Shown one piece after another: positions 53,405 to 61,797 of a DNA stretch of 64,000 nt. Position 1 is the first letter of the stretch. The number at the start of each line of letters is the position of its first letter. The translations under genes were made by a program, and so were the position numbers. Source of the DNA: Endozoicomonas gorgoniicola (GTDB lineage Bacteria > Pseudomonadota > Gammaproteobacteria > Pseudomonadales > Endozoicomonadaceae); the NCBI RefSeq assembly GCF_025562715.2, contig NZ_JAPFCC010000001.1:248001-312000 (forward strand), read 5' to 3'. The notes under the pieces were generated by a model. That model saw only the letters and a program-made list of their open reading frames with translations, was not told the DNA's origin and made no database searches.

Positions 53405-55156
53405 TCATTTCTTTTTACCCTTCCAGAAATGCCAACTTTTACTGTCTTTGTTTTTTTTCTTTTTTTCTTTTTCCTGTTCCTTTTGTGCTTTTTCCTTTTC
53501 TTTTTGAAGTGGTTGAAACACTTTCTTTTCAAAGTAGCTTCCCTGGGTTATACGTTCCCGTTGTGTGGGGTTAAAGCCCAACTGGCCGGAATTTTGGGAG
53601 CAGATATCAATTAATCTATCCAGTATTTCGCGGAGTACGTCCGGATTACTTGCTGCTAACATGCTGCGGGGAGCACGAGGAAGGTGCGGGTTACTTATCA
53701 AGAAGGATAAGAGGATAACAAAATGGTAATCAAGATTATCTGCCCCACTATGATGAAGCATTGTCCGAACACCGCTAATTACTCTGAAGACAATAGACTG
53801 AGTTTGATCTGTGTGCTCTCCGGTGTTAAAAGCAGGATCAATACTGGCCAGTGCGTTTAGTCTGTTTAATGCCTGATCGTTTTCTCCAAGGAATGCCAGA
53901 TAAAGTGCAACGAGAGAAGAGTGTAAGGCATACTGTATTCGTCCTCTTTCAGGAAAGCCTTCATCGATTTCCAGGTTACCCTCTATAAAAAACGAGGCCC
54001 TGCTGCTGGCATAACCCAGACTGCTTTCTTCAAGGTATCTGCCACCTTCTTTGCCGTATGAAGTAATAATGGAGATGTCGTTCAGAAAATTTCTAATCTG
54101 GCTGTCTGGTTCCGAAGAACTGACTGCATTTTCCCGCCACTGCGTGAATTCTGCCTCTGCGATCGCGATAACATTGCTGTAAAGATTACCGAATAACAAA
54201 CGAAGTGTGGACTCATTGATAGCACCATTGTCGGCAGCAGAGTTGTCGGCAGCAGAGTTGTCGGCAGCAGAGTTATGCAATAGTGTGTCCTGTAAGGTTC
54301 TTAATGGTGTCAGTAAGCTTTCCCTGCCTGCCTGAATATCTGTTAGCAGGTTAAATCTTATCAAGCCCCGATGATGGTAGTATTGAATCAATGCAGCGAT
54401 ATCACGGGAAACGGTCATCAGCCCGTTTTGACCAGTCTGTTCTGCTAATTTCGACAGCAAAAAATAAACATCTACAAGTGTATGATTGTCTGGTGTACTT
54501 ACTATGGATGCCAGTGTTTGATTTACATCCATGACTCTTATTGGTTCAGTAACAGGGATTTGTTCTGGAAATGCACGGCTAATTGCGTTAGCGTCATTAG
54601 TACCATGAATCTTCTTCTGTATCGATTTATAATCGCGCTGCATTGATTCGCATACATTGTTATAGATGTCATTTGGATCCATTGATCTGACTATTGCTTC
54701 ATCATCAGTGTCTGATGAGTCCTCATAATCAATGCTTGATGCGTCCTCATCGTCACTGTCTGATGAGTCCTCATAATCAATGCTTGATGCGTCCTCATCG
54801 TCACTGTCTGATGAGTCCTCATCATCAATGCCTAATGCCTGGATGCCCGTGTCGAGAGCCACTGCGCCTTCTTCTGGTTCTGGTTGCTGATTTGAGTTTT
54901 CCGTGCGTGCTGGCAGCACAGGTATTTCACCGGGTTCGCCAGATGGGGGCATTTGAGCCAGTCTCGCCGGATCTGCTGGCAGCCCGGGTGCAGCCCCGCG
55001 CATCAATGGATTGGCACTCGGCTCTTCTGAATTTTTCATGGGAGGCAGAGCATAGCTCGACCCAACAGTAAGAGAGACTGCGAAGCTGGTCGAAAGCAAC
55101 AGAAACCGGCTTAAGTTTTCCGGGGTTAAAGAGAATGTCGATTTTTTTTTGAACAT
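53405..55156 (-). CDS. Exported orphan with acidic and NSAAD repeats
   Basis: A 583-residue protein. The start at 55156 is chosen because MFKKKSTFSL...SYA forms a good signal peptide (cleavage near 37). Residues 40-110 are Pro/Glu-rich. A Ser/Asp-rich tract of 16-residue repeats (DEDASSIDYEDSSDSD) lies at about 105-150. A helical domain starting near 160 is interrupted by three NSAAD units. The tail is almost pure Lys/Glu/Gln ending SWHFWKGKKK. I recognise no domain. The helical part with QALNRLNAL and similar may be TPR-like. Secretion to the envelope or beyond is likely; function unknown. Confidence 0.78.
   Translation of the reverse strand: MFKKKSTFSLTPENLSRFLLLSTSFAVSLTVGSSYALPPMKNSEEPSANPLMRGAAPGLPADPARLAQMPPSGEPGEIPVLPARTENSNQQPEPEEGAVALDTGIQALGIDDEDSSDSDDEDASSIDYEDSSDSDDEDASSIDYEDSSDTDDEAIVRSMDPNDIYNNVCESMQRDYKSIQKKIHGTNDANAISRAFPEQIPVTEPIRVMDVNQTLASIVSTPDNHTLVDVYFLLSKLAEQTGQNGLMTVSRDIAALIQYYHHRGLIRFNLLTDIQAGRESLLTPLRTLQDTLLHNSAADNSAADNSAADNGAINESTLRLLFGNLYSNVIAIAEAEFTQWRENAVSSSEPDSQIRNFLNDISIITSYGKEGGRYLEESSLGYASSRASFFIEGNLEIDEGFPERGRIQYALHSSLVALYLAFLGENDQALNRLNALASIDPAFNTGEHTDQTQSIVFRVISGVRTMLHHSGADNLDYHFVILLSFLISNPHLPRAPRSMLAASNPDVLREILDRLIDICSQNSGQLGFNPTQRERITQGSYFEKKVFQPLQKEKEKAQKEQEKEKKKKNKDSKSWHFWKGKKK
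54226..54274 (-). repeat. 15-bp tandem repeat (NSAAD units)
   Basis: Three near-perfect 15-base copies of TTGTCGGCAGCAGAG inside the exported orphan, keeping the frame. Confidence 0.9.
54711..54842 (-). repeat. 48-bp tandem repeat, acidic Ser/Asp units
   Basis: About 2.7 copies with a 48-base period (copies begin at 54711, 54759 and 54807), coding for 16-residue Asp/Ser/Glu units in the exported orphan. The first two copies are nearly identical. Confidence 0.93.
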
Positions 55157-55457
55157 TGTACAGTTCTTACTTCCAGTGATGATTAATGAAATCAATGATC
55201 CTTAGTACTCACTCCTGATCCCTACTCTTGAAAAGTAATGTAATTATTGATCTGATGACTGATTTTTATGATTGTAAGTATTTTTGTAAGTTCTTTCGAT
55301 AGACGCCTCAGTATAGCTAAGGGATACCGGAATGATGCATGAAAGTCTTCTCCAATTTTAAATATCGCTTCAGGAATCAAATAAGAAATAAAACAAAAAA
55401 TATATTTATTAATTTGCCGGACAAGGTTAATGATTCCGACCCAATGAGAAGAGAGCC

Positions 55458-55580
55458 ATGCAGGAAGAAAAAGAAAAACTCAATCTGGAAACCGCCCGCA
55501 TATCGTAGAAAGAGCTGGAGCGTTTTTTTGCTCAGGGTGTTGTGCTGAACGTCGCTGCGACCTGACAGCAGCCCTGAAAA
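55458..55580 (+). pseudogene. Broken DUF2288 copy fused to SDR gene tail
   Basis: The first 93 bases match the intact DUF2288 gene at 57168 (MQEEKEKLNLETARI, a stop replacing Trp, then KELERFFAQGVVLNV). At GTC (about 55551) the sequence switches, in frame, to the last 29-30 bases of the SDR gene at 51654-51682 (V-A-A-T-stop-Q-Q-P-stop). The junction has 3-base homology. It carries a nonsense change and lacks the DUF2288 C-terminal half. Confidence 0.85.
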
Positions 55581-55664
55581 TGTAAATGACGTTTCGCACT
55601 TGCGCCTGTCTGATTTTATGCCACGCTCTAACGACATTTTTAGCAAGTTCGAACGTGTATTGCT

Positions 55665-56381
55665 ATGTACCTTTTCAGTGAAGTCAGAAAGGCAGGAGTA
55701 GTGGTCGCTGCCCTGATGAGTGGACTCTTTTTCCTTTCGATAAGTCTTGCCTCTCTTTCGGCAAGCGCCAATCCGGTAATAACAGACAGTGGGCAGGGCA
55801 TTGTGTTTGATGCCTCCTGTCCGAACGGTGAAAAGGTCTGTGCGAATCATCCGGTTGACTGTCTGGGAGGCTGCGCACTGAACGCGACGACAGGGGCTAC
55901 CGTATTTCAATGGGAACGCACTATTTTTGAGACTCAGCAGGATAAGTCTTTACGTCTTGATATTCAGGGAATGAAAAAATGCCTGAGTCGTGATGCTGTT
56001 CGTGAAGCTTTGCTAAAGGCTCAAGAGCAAACTCCGGGAACGGGTGCGGAGAAGTTGCCATGTACAGTGAAAGGCTCCGAATGGCGCTATATCTTTCCGA
56101 AGTATACGGTTTCTCTCCTTATGAAGGACACTTGTGATACAGCTGGTGACTATCTTGAGGCGCTGACAGGCCGCTGTCAGGATTGGAAAAATTCAGTGGG
56201 CGAAGGTTTATTGTGGTTAGCGTATGCTGCTGCCGCTCTTCTAACTGTGACAATTGGCTATTTTATAACCGCTCAGATAGGAAGATGTACCGGGTGCGTC
56301 AATTGGATTACCATTGGGGACATCGTAGCCGTTTGCTGCCTGAAGATACAAAGAACGCGCCGAGGATATGGACCTTCTTAG
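55665..56381 (+). CDS. Cysteine-rich exported/membrane protein, copy 1
   Basis: A 238-residue protein with a signal peptide or signal anchor (about 10-36, ending SASA), then an extracytoplasmic domain with conserved cysteines: FDASCPNGEKVCANHPVDCLGGCAL, MKKCLSRDA, KLPCTVKG, KDTCDT and GRCQDW. A membrane helix lies at about 190-206, followed by a different tail (CTGCVNWITIGDIVAVCCL). It is about two-thirds identical to the next gene up to the membrane helix and diverges after it. Upstream sequences of the two genes also match, so the duplication included the promoter region. Function unknown. Confidence 0.8.
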   Translation: MYLFSEVRKAGVVVAALMSGLFFLSISLASLSASANPVITDSGQGIVFDASCPNGEKVCANHPVDCLGGCALNATTGATVFQWERTIFETQQDKSLRLDIQGMKKCLSRDAVREALLKAQEQTPGTGAEKLPCTVKGSEWRYIFPKYTVSLLMKDTCDTAGDYLEALTGRCQDWKNSVGEGLLWLAYAAAALLTVTIGYFITAQIGRCTGCVNWITIGDIVAVCCLKIQRTRRGYGPS

Positions 56382-56459
56382 ATTCTTTCTGTCGTTTGCG
56401 ATTGTCTGATTTTGTGCCATTCTGGAATCGCATTTCGGCAAGCTCTAAGGTGAATTGCT

Positions 56460-57158
56460 GTGCTTTCTTTCATAGGGTTCCGGGCGGCAGCAGTAATGGT
56501 TGCTGTCCTGATGAGTGGACTTTTTTTCCTTTCGATAAGTCTTGCCTCTCTTTCGGCAATGGCCAATCCGGTAATGACAGGCAACGGGCAGGGCATTGTG
56601 TTTGATGCCACCTGCCCGAATGGTGAAAAGATCTGTGAGAATCATCCGGTTGACTGTCTGGGAGGCTGTGCGCTGAGCACGACGACAGGAGCCACTGTAT
56701 TTAAATGGGAACGCACTCTTTTTGAGACTCTGCCGGATAAGTCTTCACGTGTTGATATTCAGGCAATGAAAAAATGCCTGAGTCGTGATGCTGTTCAGTC
56801 AGCTTTGCTAAAGGCTCAGGAGCAAACTCCGGGAACGGGTGCAGAAAAAGTGCCATGTACAGCGACAAGCTCCGTATGGCGATATATCTATCCGAAGTAT
56901 ACGATTTCTCTCCTTGTGAAGGACACTTGTGATACAACCCGGTTTTATCTTGATGAGCTGACAGGCAGCTGCCAGGACTGGAGAAACTCCATTACCGAAC
57001 TTGGAGTATGGCTATGGTATGCTGCTGTCGGTATTGTTGGCGCTGTTACTTTTCTTGCTGTCACCTTTGCAGCTATTGCGATAGGTGGGGCTTCGATAAA
57101 AGAATGCCTGCTGGTGATACAGAAAAAGCGCTTTGAACACCTATACAGGCATTTATAA
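56460..57158 (+). CDS. Cysteine-rich exported/membrane protein, copy 2
   Basis: A 232-residue paralogue of the preceding gene. The GTG start aligns with the ATG of copy 1 and has TAAGGTGA upstream. All cysteines of the luminal domain are kept (ATCPNGEKICENHPVDCLGG, MKKCLS, VPCTAT, KDTCDT, GSCQDW). The membrane helix (about 180-205) is longer and followed by a short basic tail ending KKRFEHLYRHL. The intact DUF2288 gene begins 9 bases downstream. Function unknown. Confidence 0.82.
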   Translation: MLSFIGFRAAAVMVAVLMSGLFFLSISLASLSAMANPVMTGNGQGIVFDATCPNGEKICENHPVDCLGGCALSTTTGATVFKWERTLFETLPDKSSRVDIQAMKKCLSRDAVQSALLKAQEQTPGTGAEKVPCTATSSVWRYIYPKYTISLLVKDTCDTTRFYLDELTGSCQDWRNSITELGVWLWYAAVGIVGAVTFLAVTFAAIAIGGASIKECLLVIQKKRFEHLYRHL

Positions 57159-57167
57159 AGAAGGCTT

Positions 57168-57452
57168 ATGGAAGTAAAAGAAAAACTCAATCTTGAAACC
57201 GCCCGTATCCCCTGGAAAGAGCTGGAACGTTTTTTCGCACAGGGTATTGTGTTGAACGTCACCGGTTCGCTGGATTTGCTTGACGCCGGTTGTGCTTTTG
57301 CAAGCGATGATACGCAGCAGGTGCAGGGGTGGCTTGAAGATGGGCAGTTAGAAAAGGTGACTGACCAGCAGGCACTTGAATGGCATAAGTTGAACCCGGA
57401 GCTATGGAGTGTCGTCGTGCGCCCCTGGATACTGGTTCAGGATCGCCCCTGA
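57168..57452 (+). CDS. DUF2288 family protein
   Basis: A 94-residue cytoplasmic protein with the DUF2288 pattern: LNLETARIPWKELERFFAQG at the start, SLDLLDAGCAFASDD in the middle and WSVVVRPWILVQD at the end. The family is common in gammaproteobacteria and of unknown function. It follows copy 2 of the cysteine-rich gene by 9 bases and precedes a bidirectional terminator shared with pstB. Confidence 0.88.
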   Translation: MEVKEKLNLETARIPWKELERFFAQGIVLNVTGSLDLLDAGCAFASDDTQQVQGWLEDGQLEKVTDQQALEWHKLNPELWSVVVRPWILVQDRP

Positions 57453-57473
57453 AAAGCTTTTGATAAAACACTG

Positions 57474-57514
57474 AAAAAAAGACCGTACAGCGGAAGCTTG
57501 TACGGTCTTTTTTC
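57474..57514. terminator. Bidirectional terminator between DUF2288 gene and pstB
   Basis: A 10-bp stem, AGACCGTACA with TGTACGGTCT (57480-57489 and 57499-57508), with A-run before and T-run after. It can end both the DUF2288 transcript and the convergent pst transcript. Confidence 0.92.
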
Positions 57515-57522
57515 TATTACGT

Positions 57523-58293
57523 TTAACCAAAACGTCCGGTGATATAGTCGTGGGTACGCTCATCCGAGGGTGTCATAAACAGTTTGTCAGTGTCGTCAAA
57601 TTCGATCAGTTCACCCATCAGGAAGAAACCGGTTTTGTTGGAAATACGACGCGCCTGGTTCATGGAGTGCGTCACAATAATAATGGTGAAATTCTTGCTC
57701 AGCTTATCCATCAGGTCTTCGACACGGGCGGTGGCGATGGGGTCAAGGGCGCTGGTGGGTTCATCCATCAGGATCACGTCTGGCTTCATGGCAATGGTGC
57801 GGGCAATACACAGACGCTGCTGCTGACCACCGGACAGACCCAGGGCAGAATCTTTCAGGCGATCCTTCACTTCATCCCACAGGGCAGCCCCCCGCAGTGA
57901 TTCTTCCACCACTTCATCCAGTGTGCGGCGGTTGCTAATGCCCTGGGCACGGAGTCCGTAGGTGATGTTGTCGTAGATGCTCATTGGGAACGGGTTGGCT
58001 TTCTGGAACACCATGCCGACTTTCATGCGCAGACGCTGCACATCAATCTGACCGTAGATATCCAGTTTATCCAGTTGTACCGAACCATTAATACGGGCAT
58101 CCGGAATCAGGTCATTCATGCGGTTCAGGGTACGCAGCAGGGTAGACTTACCGCAGCCCGAAGGACCGATAAGTGCAGTGACTTCCTTTTCAGGAATGTT
58201 CATGGAGATATCGAACAGAGCCTGCTTTTCACCGTAGTGCAGGTTCAGGTTTTCAATCTTGAATTTGCTCTGGTGCAGCTCAGGAGTGCTCAT
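57523..58293 (-). CDS. pstB: Phosphate ABC transporter ATPase PstB
   Basis: ATP-binding subunit of the high-affinity phosphate importer, 256 aa. Walker A is GPSGCGKSTLLRTLNR, the ABC signature LSGGQQQRLCIAR and Walker B VILMDEPTSALD. It begins one base after the pstA stop. It ends the operon; phoU, which often follows, is absent here. Confidence 0.97.
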   Translation of the reverse strand: MSTPELHQSKFKIENLNLHYGEKQALFDISMNIPEKEVTALIGPSGCGKSTLLRTLNRMNDLIPDARINGSVQLDKLDIYGQIDVQRLRMKVGMVFQKANPFPMSIYDNITYGLRAQGISNRRTLDEVVEESLRGAALWDEVKDRLKDSALGLSGGQQQRLCIARTIAMKPDVILMDEPTSALDPIATARVEDLMDKLSKNFTIIIVTHSMNQARRISNKTGFFLMGELIEFDDTDKLFMTPSDERTHDYITGRFG

Positions 58294-58294
58294 A

Positions 58295-59203
58295 TCATTT
58301 AGCCTTGAAATATTTGGAAATCACACGGGTCAGGATGTTCAGTCCCAGCACAATCAGCACCAGAGTGGTAGCCGTGGCATACGCCTGATTCCATTCACTG
58401 ATGGAAAACAGTTCAGTGGTCAGTTTATAAAGGTGTACGGTCAGTGTACGACCAGAGTCGAATACAGAGTGAGGAATGCGTGCCACCATACCAGCCGTCA
58501 TGAAGACCGGAGCTGACTCACCGATGATCCGGCCAATACACAGGATGATTGAGGTGATAATGCCGGGCAGGGCATTGGGCAGAATCAGACGCCAGATGGT
58601 GTAAATGCGGGAAGCACCCAGAGCGTAGGAACCTTCACGATAAGTGTGAGGCACTGACATCAAAGACTCTTCCGTGGTGCGAATGATCACGGGCAGAATC
58701 AGGATACTCAGGGTCATGGCTCCGGCGAGAATGGAAAAGCCCATGCCCAGGGTCGAAACAAACAGGGTCAGACCAAACAGGCCATAAATGATTGAAGGAA
58801 TGCCGGCCAGGCTTTCAGTGGCAAAGCGAATCATCTTAACGACTCTGCTGCCGGGCTTTGAGTATTCGGTCAGGTACACCGCCGCCATAATGCCTATGGG
58901 TGCAGCAATGGCGAGGGACAGTCCCACCATATAAAGGGTGCTGACAATCATTGGCCAGATACCGGATGTGCTGCCGGTCCGGGAGTAGTGGCTGGTCAGG
59001 AATGTCCAGTCAACATGGGCAATACCGTTACTGACAATATGCCAGAGAATCCAGGCCAGAATGCCCGTGGTCCCGACGGTAGAGAGTACGATCAGGGCAA
59101 ACACTATATTGTCCTGAATGCGTCGTTTGTTCTGTCCTGCACTCAGGTCAACAGATTCTTCTGTAACCGCAGGAATAGACTGTTCAGAAACCAGAGTGGT
59201 CAT
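58295..59203 (-). CDS. pstA: Phosphate ABC transporter permease PstA
   Basis: One of the two membrane channel subunits, 302 aa, six helices. The conserved cytoplasmic loop contacting PstB is in EESLMSVPHTYREGSYALGASRIYTIWR. The N-terminal 30 residues are cytoplasmic. It overlaps the pstC stop by 4 bases (ATGA). Confidence 0.96.
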   Translation of the reverse strand: MTTLVSEQSIPAVTEESVDLSAGQNKRRIQDNIVFALIVLSTVGTTGILAWILWHIVSNGIAHVDWTFLTSHYSRTGSTSGIWPMIVSTLYMVGLSLAIAAPIGIMAAVYLTEYSKPGSRVVKMIRFATESLAGIPSIIYGLFGLTLFVSTLGMGFSILAGAMTLSILILPVIIRTTEESLMSVPHTYREGSYALGASRIYTIWRLILPNALPGIITSIILCIGRIIGESAPVFMTAGMVARIPHSVFDSGRTLTVHLYKLTTELFSISEWNQAYATATTLVLIVLGLNILTRVISKYFKAK

Positions 59204-60066
59204 TTGGACACCTTCTTACGGTTGAGATACAGCAGTGCGGAGTTCAGCAGCATGATAAAGATAAACAGTACGATACCCGTCGCATACAGGGCATTGGCAT
59301 GCAGGCCGCTGGCATAAGACATTTCCAGTGCAATGTTGGCGGTCAGGGTTCGGGAAGGTTCCAACAGTCCGGCAATCATGGGCGCATTACCCATGACCAT
59401 AATAATCGCCATGGTTTCACCAATGGCACGGGCAATACCCAGAATGACACCGGTAAGGATACCGGAGCGGGCAGCCGGAATAATCACCTTGAATATGGTG
59501 AATATCTGCGAGGCACCCAGTGCCAGGGAGCCTTCCCGGTAAGTGTGCGGAACGGCTCTCAAAGAGGTTTCAGACAGGGTGATCACAGTTGGCAGAATCA
59601 TGATCGCCAACACAATAATACCGGCCAGTGTCGTGTTACCGGCAGGAATATTAAAGACCTGTTCGATCAGCGGTACGATGACCACCAGGCCAAAAAAGCC
59701 ATAAATAACAGAAGGAATACCTGCCAGCAGTTCAATGGCTGTACGCAGAGTATGAGCGACGCGCTCCGGCGCAATTTCTGCCAGAAAGACTGCAGTCAGC
59801 AGTCCCATCGGTACACCAATCGCAATGGCACCAGCGGTAGAGAGAAGGGATCCGCTGATCATGGGCAGAATGCCAAAATAACCGGGTGGGTTCCAGCTGG
59901 AGCCGGTCACAAAATTTCCAACACCAACGCTTTGAAGAGCCGGTAATCCTTCAATAAAGATAAAAATGGCAATGGTGGCTACGGCAAAGGTGCTGACCAG
60001 GGCACTCAGGAAAAACAGGCTGTGGAACGACTTGTCGATTCGAACCTGTCGCATGTTGGGCGTCAT
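59200..60066 (-). CDS. pstC: Phosphate ABC transporter permease PstC
   Basis: The second channel subunit, 288 aa and six helices, with the PstB-contact loop in ETSLRAVPHTYREGSLALGASQIFTIFK. GIPSVIYGFFGL is the conserved family motif, also seen in PstA. It lies 141 bases after pstS; I see no clear separate promoter there. Confidence 0.96.
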   Translation of the reverse strand: MTPNMRQVRIDKSFHSLFFLSALVSTFAVATIAIFIFIEGLPALQSVGVGNFVTGSSWNPPGYFGILPMISGSLLSTAGAIAIGVPMGLLTAVFLAEIAPERVAHTLRTAIELLAGIPSVIYGFFGLVVIVPLIEQVFNIPAGNTTLAGIIVLAIMILPTVITLSETSLRAVPHTYREGSLALGASQIFTIFKVIIPAARSGILTGVILGIARAIGETMAIIMVMGNAPMIAGLLEPSRTLTANIALEMSYASGLHANALYATGIVLFIFIMLLNSALLYLNRKKVSK

Positions 60067-60207
60067 GGTTAGTGTGGCTCTCTGATAACAAGATAAATAC
60101 AGTACTCATCCTGTTGCTGGCGAATACAGTATTTTCTCTCGCAGGGCTTATAACTAATGGCCGGTGAACCTGACGTTCAACGGCCTCTTAAAAGCGCTCT
60201 GACAGGA

Positions 60208-61050
60208 TCAGATTACGGAGATGTAACCTTTTTCCTTCACAATCTGCTGAGCTTCATCAGTCAGCATCCAGTCCAGATAAGCGTGGCTGGCTTCACTCTG
60301 GTCATCACTTTTGAACATCAGCTCAAATGGACGCGCTACGCCGTAATCACCGCTGCTGATGTTAGCAGGCGTTGCTTCGACTCCATTAACAGACAGCGCT
60401 TTCAGGCTGTTGTCGACAGAACCCAGAGAGATATAGCCAATGGCATAGTTATTCTGTGCCACGGTGGTTTTCACGGCACCGTTACCGGCGGCTACCTGGG
60501 CAGAAGCTGAGATAGCAGAAATTTTCTTGCCATCTTCAGTTTTCATCTTCAGGGACATAATGTCTTCAAAAGCACCACGGGTGCCGGAAGCCGGGTCACG
60601 GGTAACAACAACAATCGGGCTGTCAGAACCGCCCACTTCATTCCAGTTAGTGATTTCGCCTTTGTAAATGGCAGAAATCTGGTCAGTGGTCATGTTGGTA
60701 ACGGTATTGCTGTTGTTAACCACTACGGCGATGCCATCGTGTGCCAGGGTGATTTTCTTAACACCTTCCGACAGTTCGCCGTCTGCAACCGAGCGGGAAG
60801 ACATGCCGATCTGGCTGGTGCCGTCGTTGGCAGCACGAATACCGGCAGAAGAACCTGTACCCTGTACTTCAACCACCACATCAGGGTGGCTGCCCTGGAA
60901 TGTTTCACCCAGAACTTCCATCAGTTCAGTGACGGACGTAGAGCCGGAAATGCTGATAGACTGGCTGGATTGTGTTTCCGCACCCCCGCAGCCCACCAGG
61001 GTCGCTGCAATACCAATAGCACCCAGAGTGGACAGAATGGTTTTTTTCAC
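60208..61050 (-). CDS. pstS: Phosphate-binding lipoprotein PstS
   Basis: Periplasmic phosphate receptor, 280 aa, starting at GTG after AGAGG. The lipobox LVGC (C21) predicts a lipid anchor. Phosphate-contact motifs are ISGSTSVTELM, GTGSSAGIRAA, SSR and RDPASGTRGAF. It is the first gene of pstSCAB, with a Pho box 90-120 bases upstream. Confidence 0.95.
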   Translation of the reverse strand: MKKTILSTLGAIGIAATLVGCGGAETQSSQSISISGSTSVTELMEVLGETFQGSHPDVVVEVQGTGSSAGIRAANDGTSQIGMSSRSVADGELSEGVKKITLAHDGIAVVVNNSNTVTNMTTDQISAIYKGEITNWNEVGGSDSPIVVVTRDPASGTRGAFEDIMSLKMKTEDGKKISAISASAQVAAGNGAVKTTVAQNNYAIGYISLGSVDNSLKALSVNGVEATPANISSGDYGVARPFELMFKSDDQSEASHAYLDWMLTDEAQQIVKEKGYISVI

Positions 61051-61138
61051 TTTGTAGCCTCTTTGATTGACTTCTCAGCCTGTGGCTGTTTGTTTGGAAA
61101 TCAGAAGTAACTGGTTTGTGAGGCAGAGAGTAGGGAGG

Positions 61139-61171
61139 TTATATGACAGAAAAGTTTCCTGAATATGACAG
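61139..61171 (-). promoter_or_regulatory. Pho box (PhoB-binding repeats) upstream of pstS
   Basis: On the minus strand CTGTCATATTC, AGGAAACTTTT and CTGTCATATAA follow each other with an exact 11-base period. The outer two match the PhoB half-site CTGTCAT; the middle one is degenerate. Position and orientation fit phosphate-starvation activation of pstSCAB. Confidence 0.85.
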
Positions 61172-61231
61172 AGATATTACAAGCAGTGAAAAATTGATCT
61201 GAATCAATAGAGAGCGTTAACTTAATCCAAA

Positions 61232-61645
61232 ATGATCAGAATATCGCAGACTGTTTCCATCGATGATGAGGAAGTCAGTATCAGTTTTATCCGGGCTCAG
61301 GGAGCCGGGGGGCAGAATGTCAACAAGGTGTCGTCTGCCGCGCATTTGCGTTTTGATATAAAAGCGTCGTCTTTGCCTGATTTCTACAAAGACAGGTTGT
61401 TGAAACTGAATGACCAGAGAATTACCCGCGACGGTATTATTATTATCAAGGCACAAAGTTTCCGGACGCAGGAGAAAAACCGTGAAGATGCTCTTTTGCG
61501 ACTGGTTGAACTGATCAGAAAAGCCGGTACAGTGCAAAAAAAACGTCGACCCACCAAACCCACCCGTGCTTCTCGGGCAAAACGGATGGACAGAAAAAAC
61601 CAGCGTGGCAAGGTGAAGTCACTCCGTGGCAAAATCAAGTATTGA
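61232..61645 (+). CDS. arfB: Ribosome rescue factor ArfB
   Basis: A codon-independent peptidyl-tRNA hydrolase (YaeJ/ArfB), 137 aa, that frees ribosomes stalled on truncated mRNA. The catalytic GGQ is at residues 26-28 in RAQGAGGQNVNKVSSA. The basic C-terminal tail that enters the empty mRNA channel is present (KKRRPTKPTRASRAKRMDRK). It diverges from pstS. Confidence 0.95.
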   Translation: MIRISQTVSIDDEEVSISFIRAQGAGGQNVNKVSSAAHLRFDIKASSLPDFYKDRLLKLNDQRITRDGIIIIKAQSFRTQEKNREDALLRLVELIRKAGTVQKKRRPTKPTRASRAKRMDRKNQRGKVKSLRGKIKY

Positions 61646-61797
61646 AAGATGACACCAGCAGTCAATTATTGCCCATTGGTAAGCAAGGCTGACTTTATGG
61701 TTAGGTAAATGGTCAAAATTTGAGGTTCTGGAACTTATTGGCAGAAACGGGCTCTATTCTGGTAACACCCTGAATGTGAGAAGAGAAGGAGTTCGCT

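Noticed and set aside
53302..53532. Lys/Arg-rich 76-codon minus-strand frame
   Set aside because: Out-of-frame reading of the Lys/Glu-rich tail of the 583-aa exported protein.
55377..55910. 177-codon minus-strand frame across the DUF2288 pseudogene and copy 1 of the cysteine-rich gene
   Set aside because: A similar antisense frame occurs opposite copy 2, as expected from the duplication itself; no start signal.
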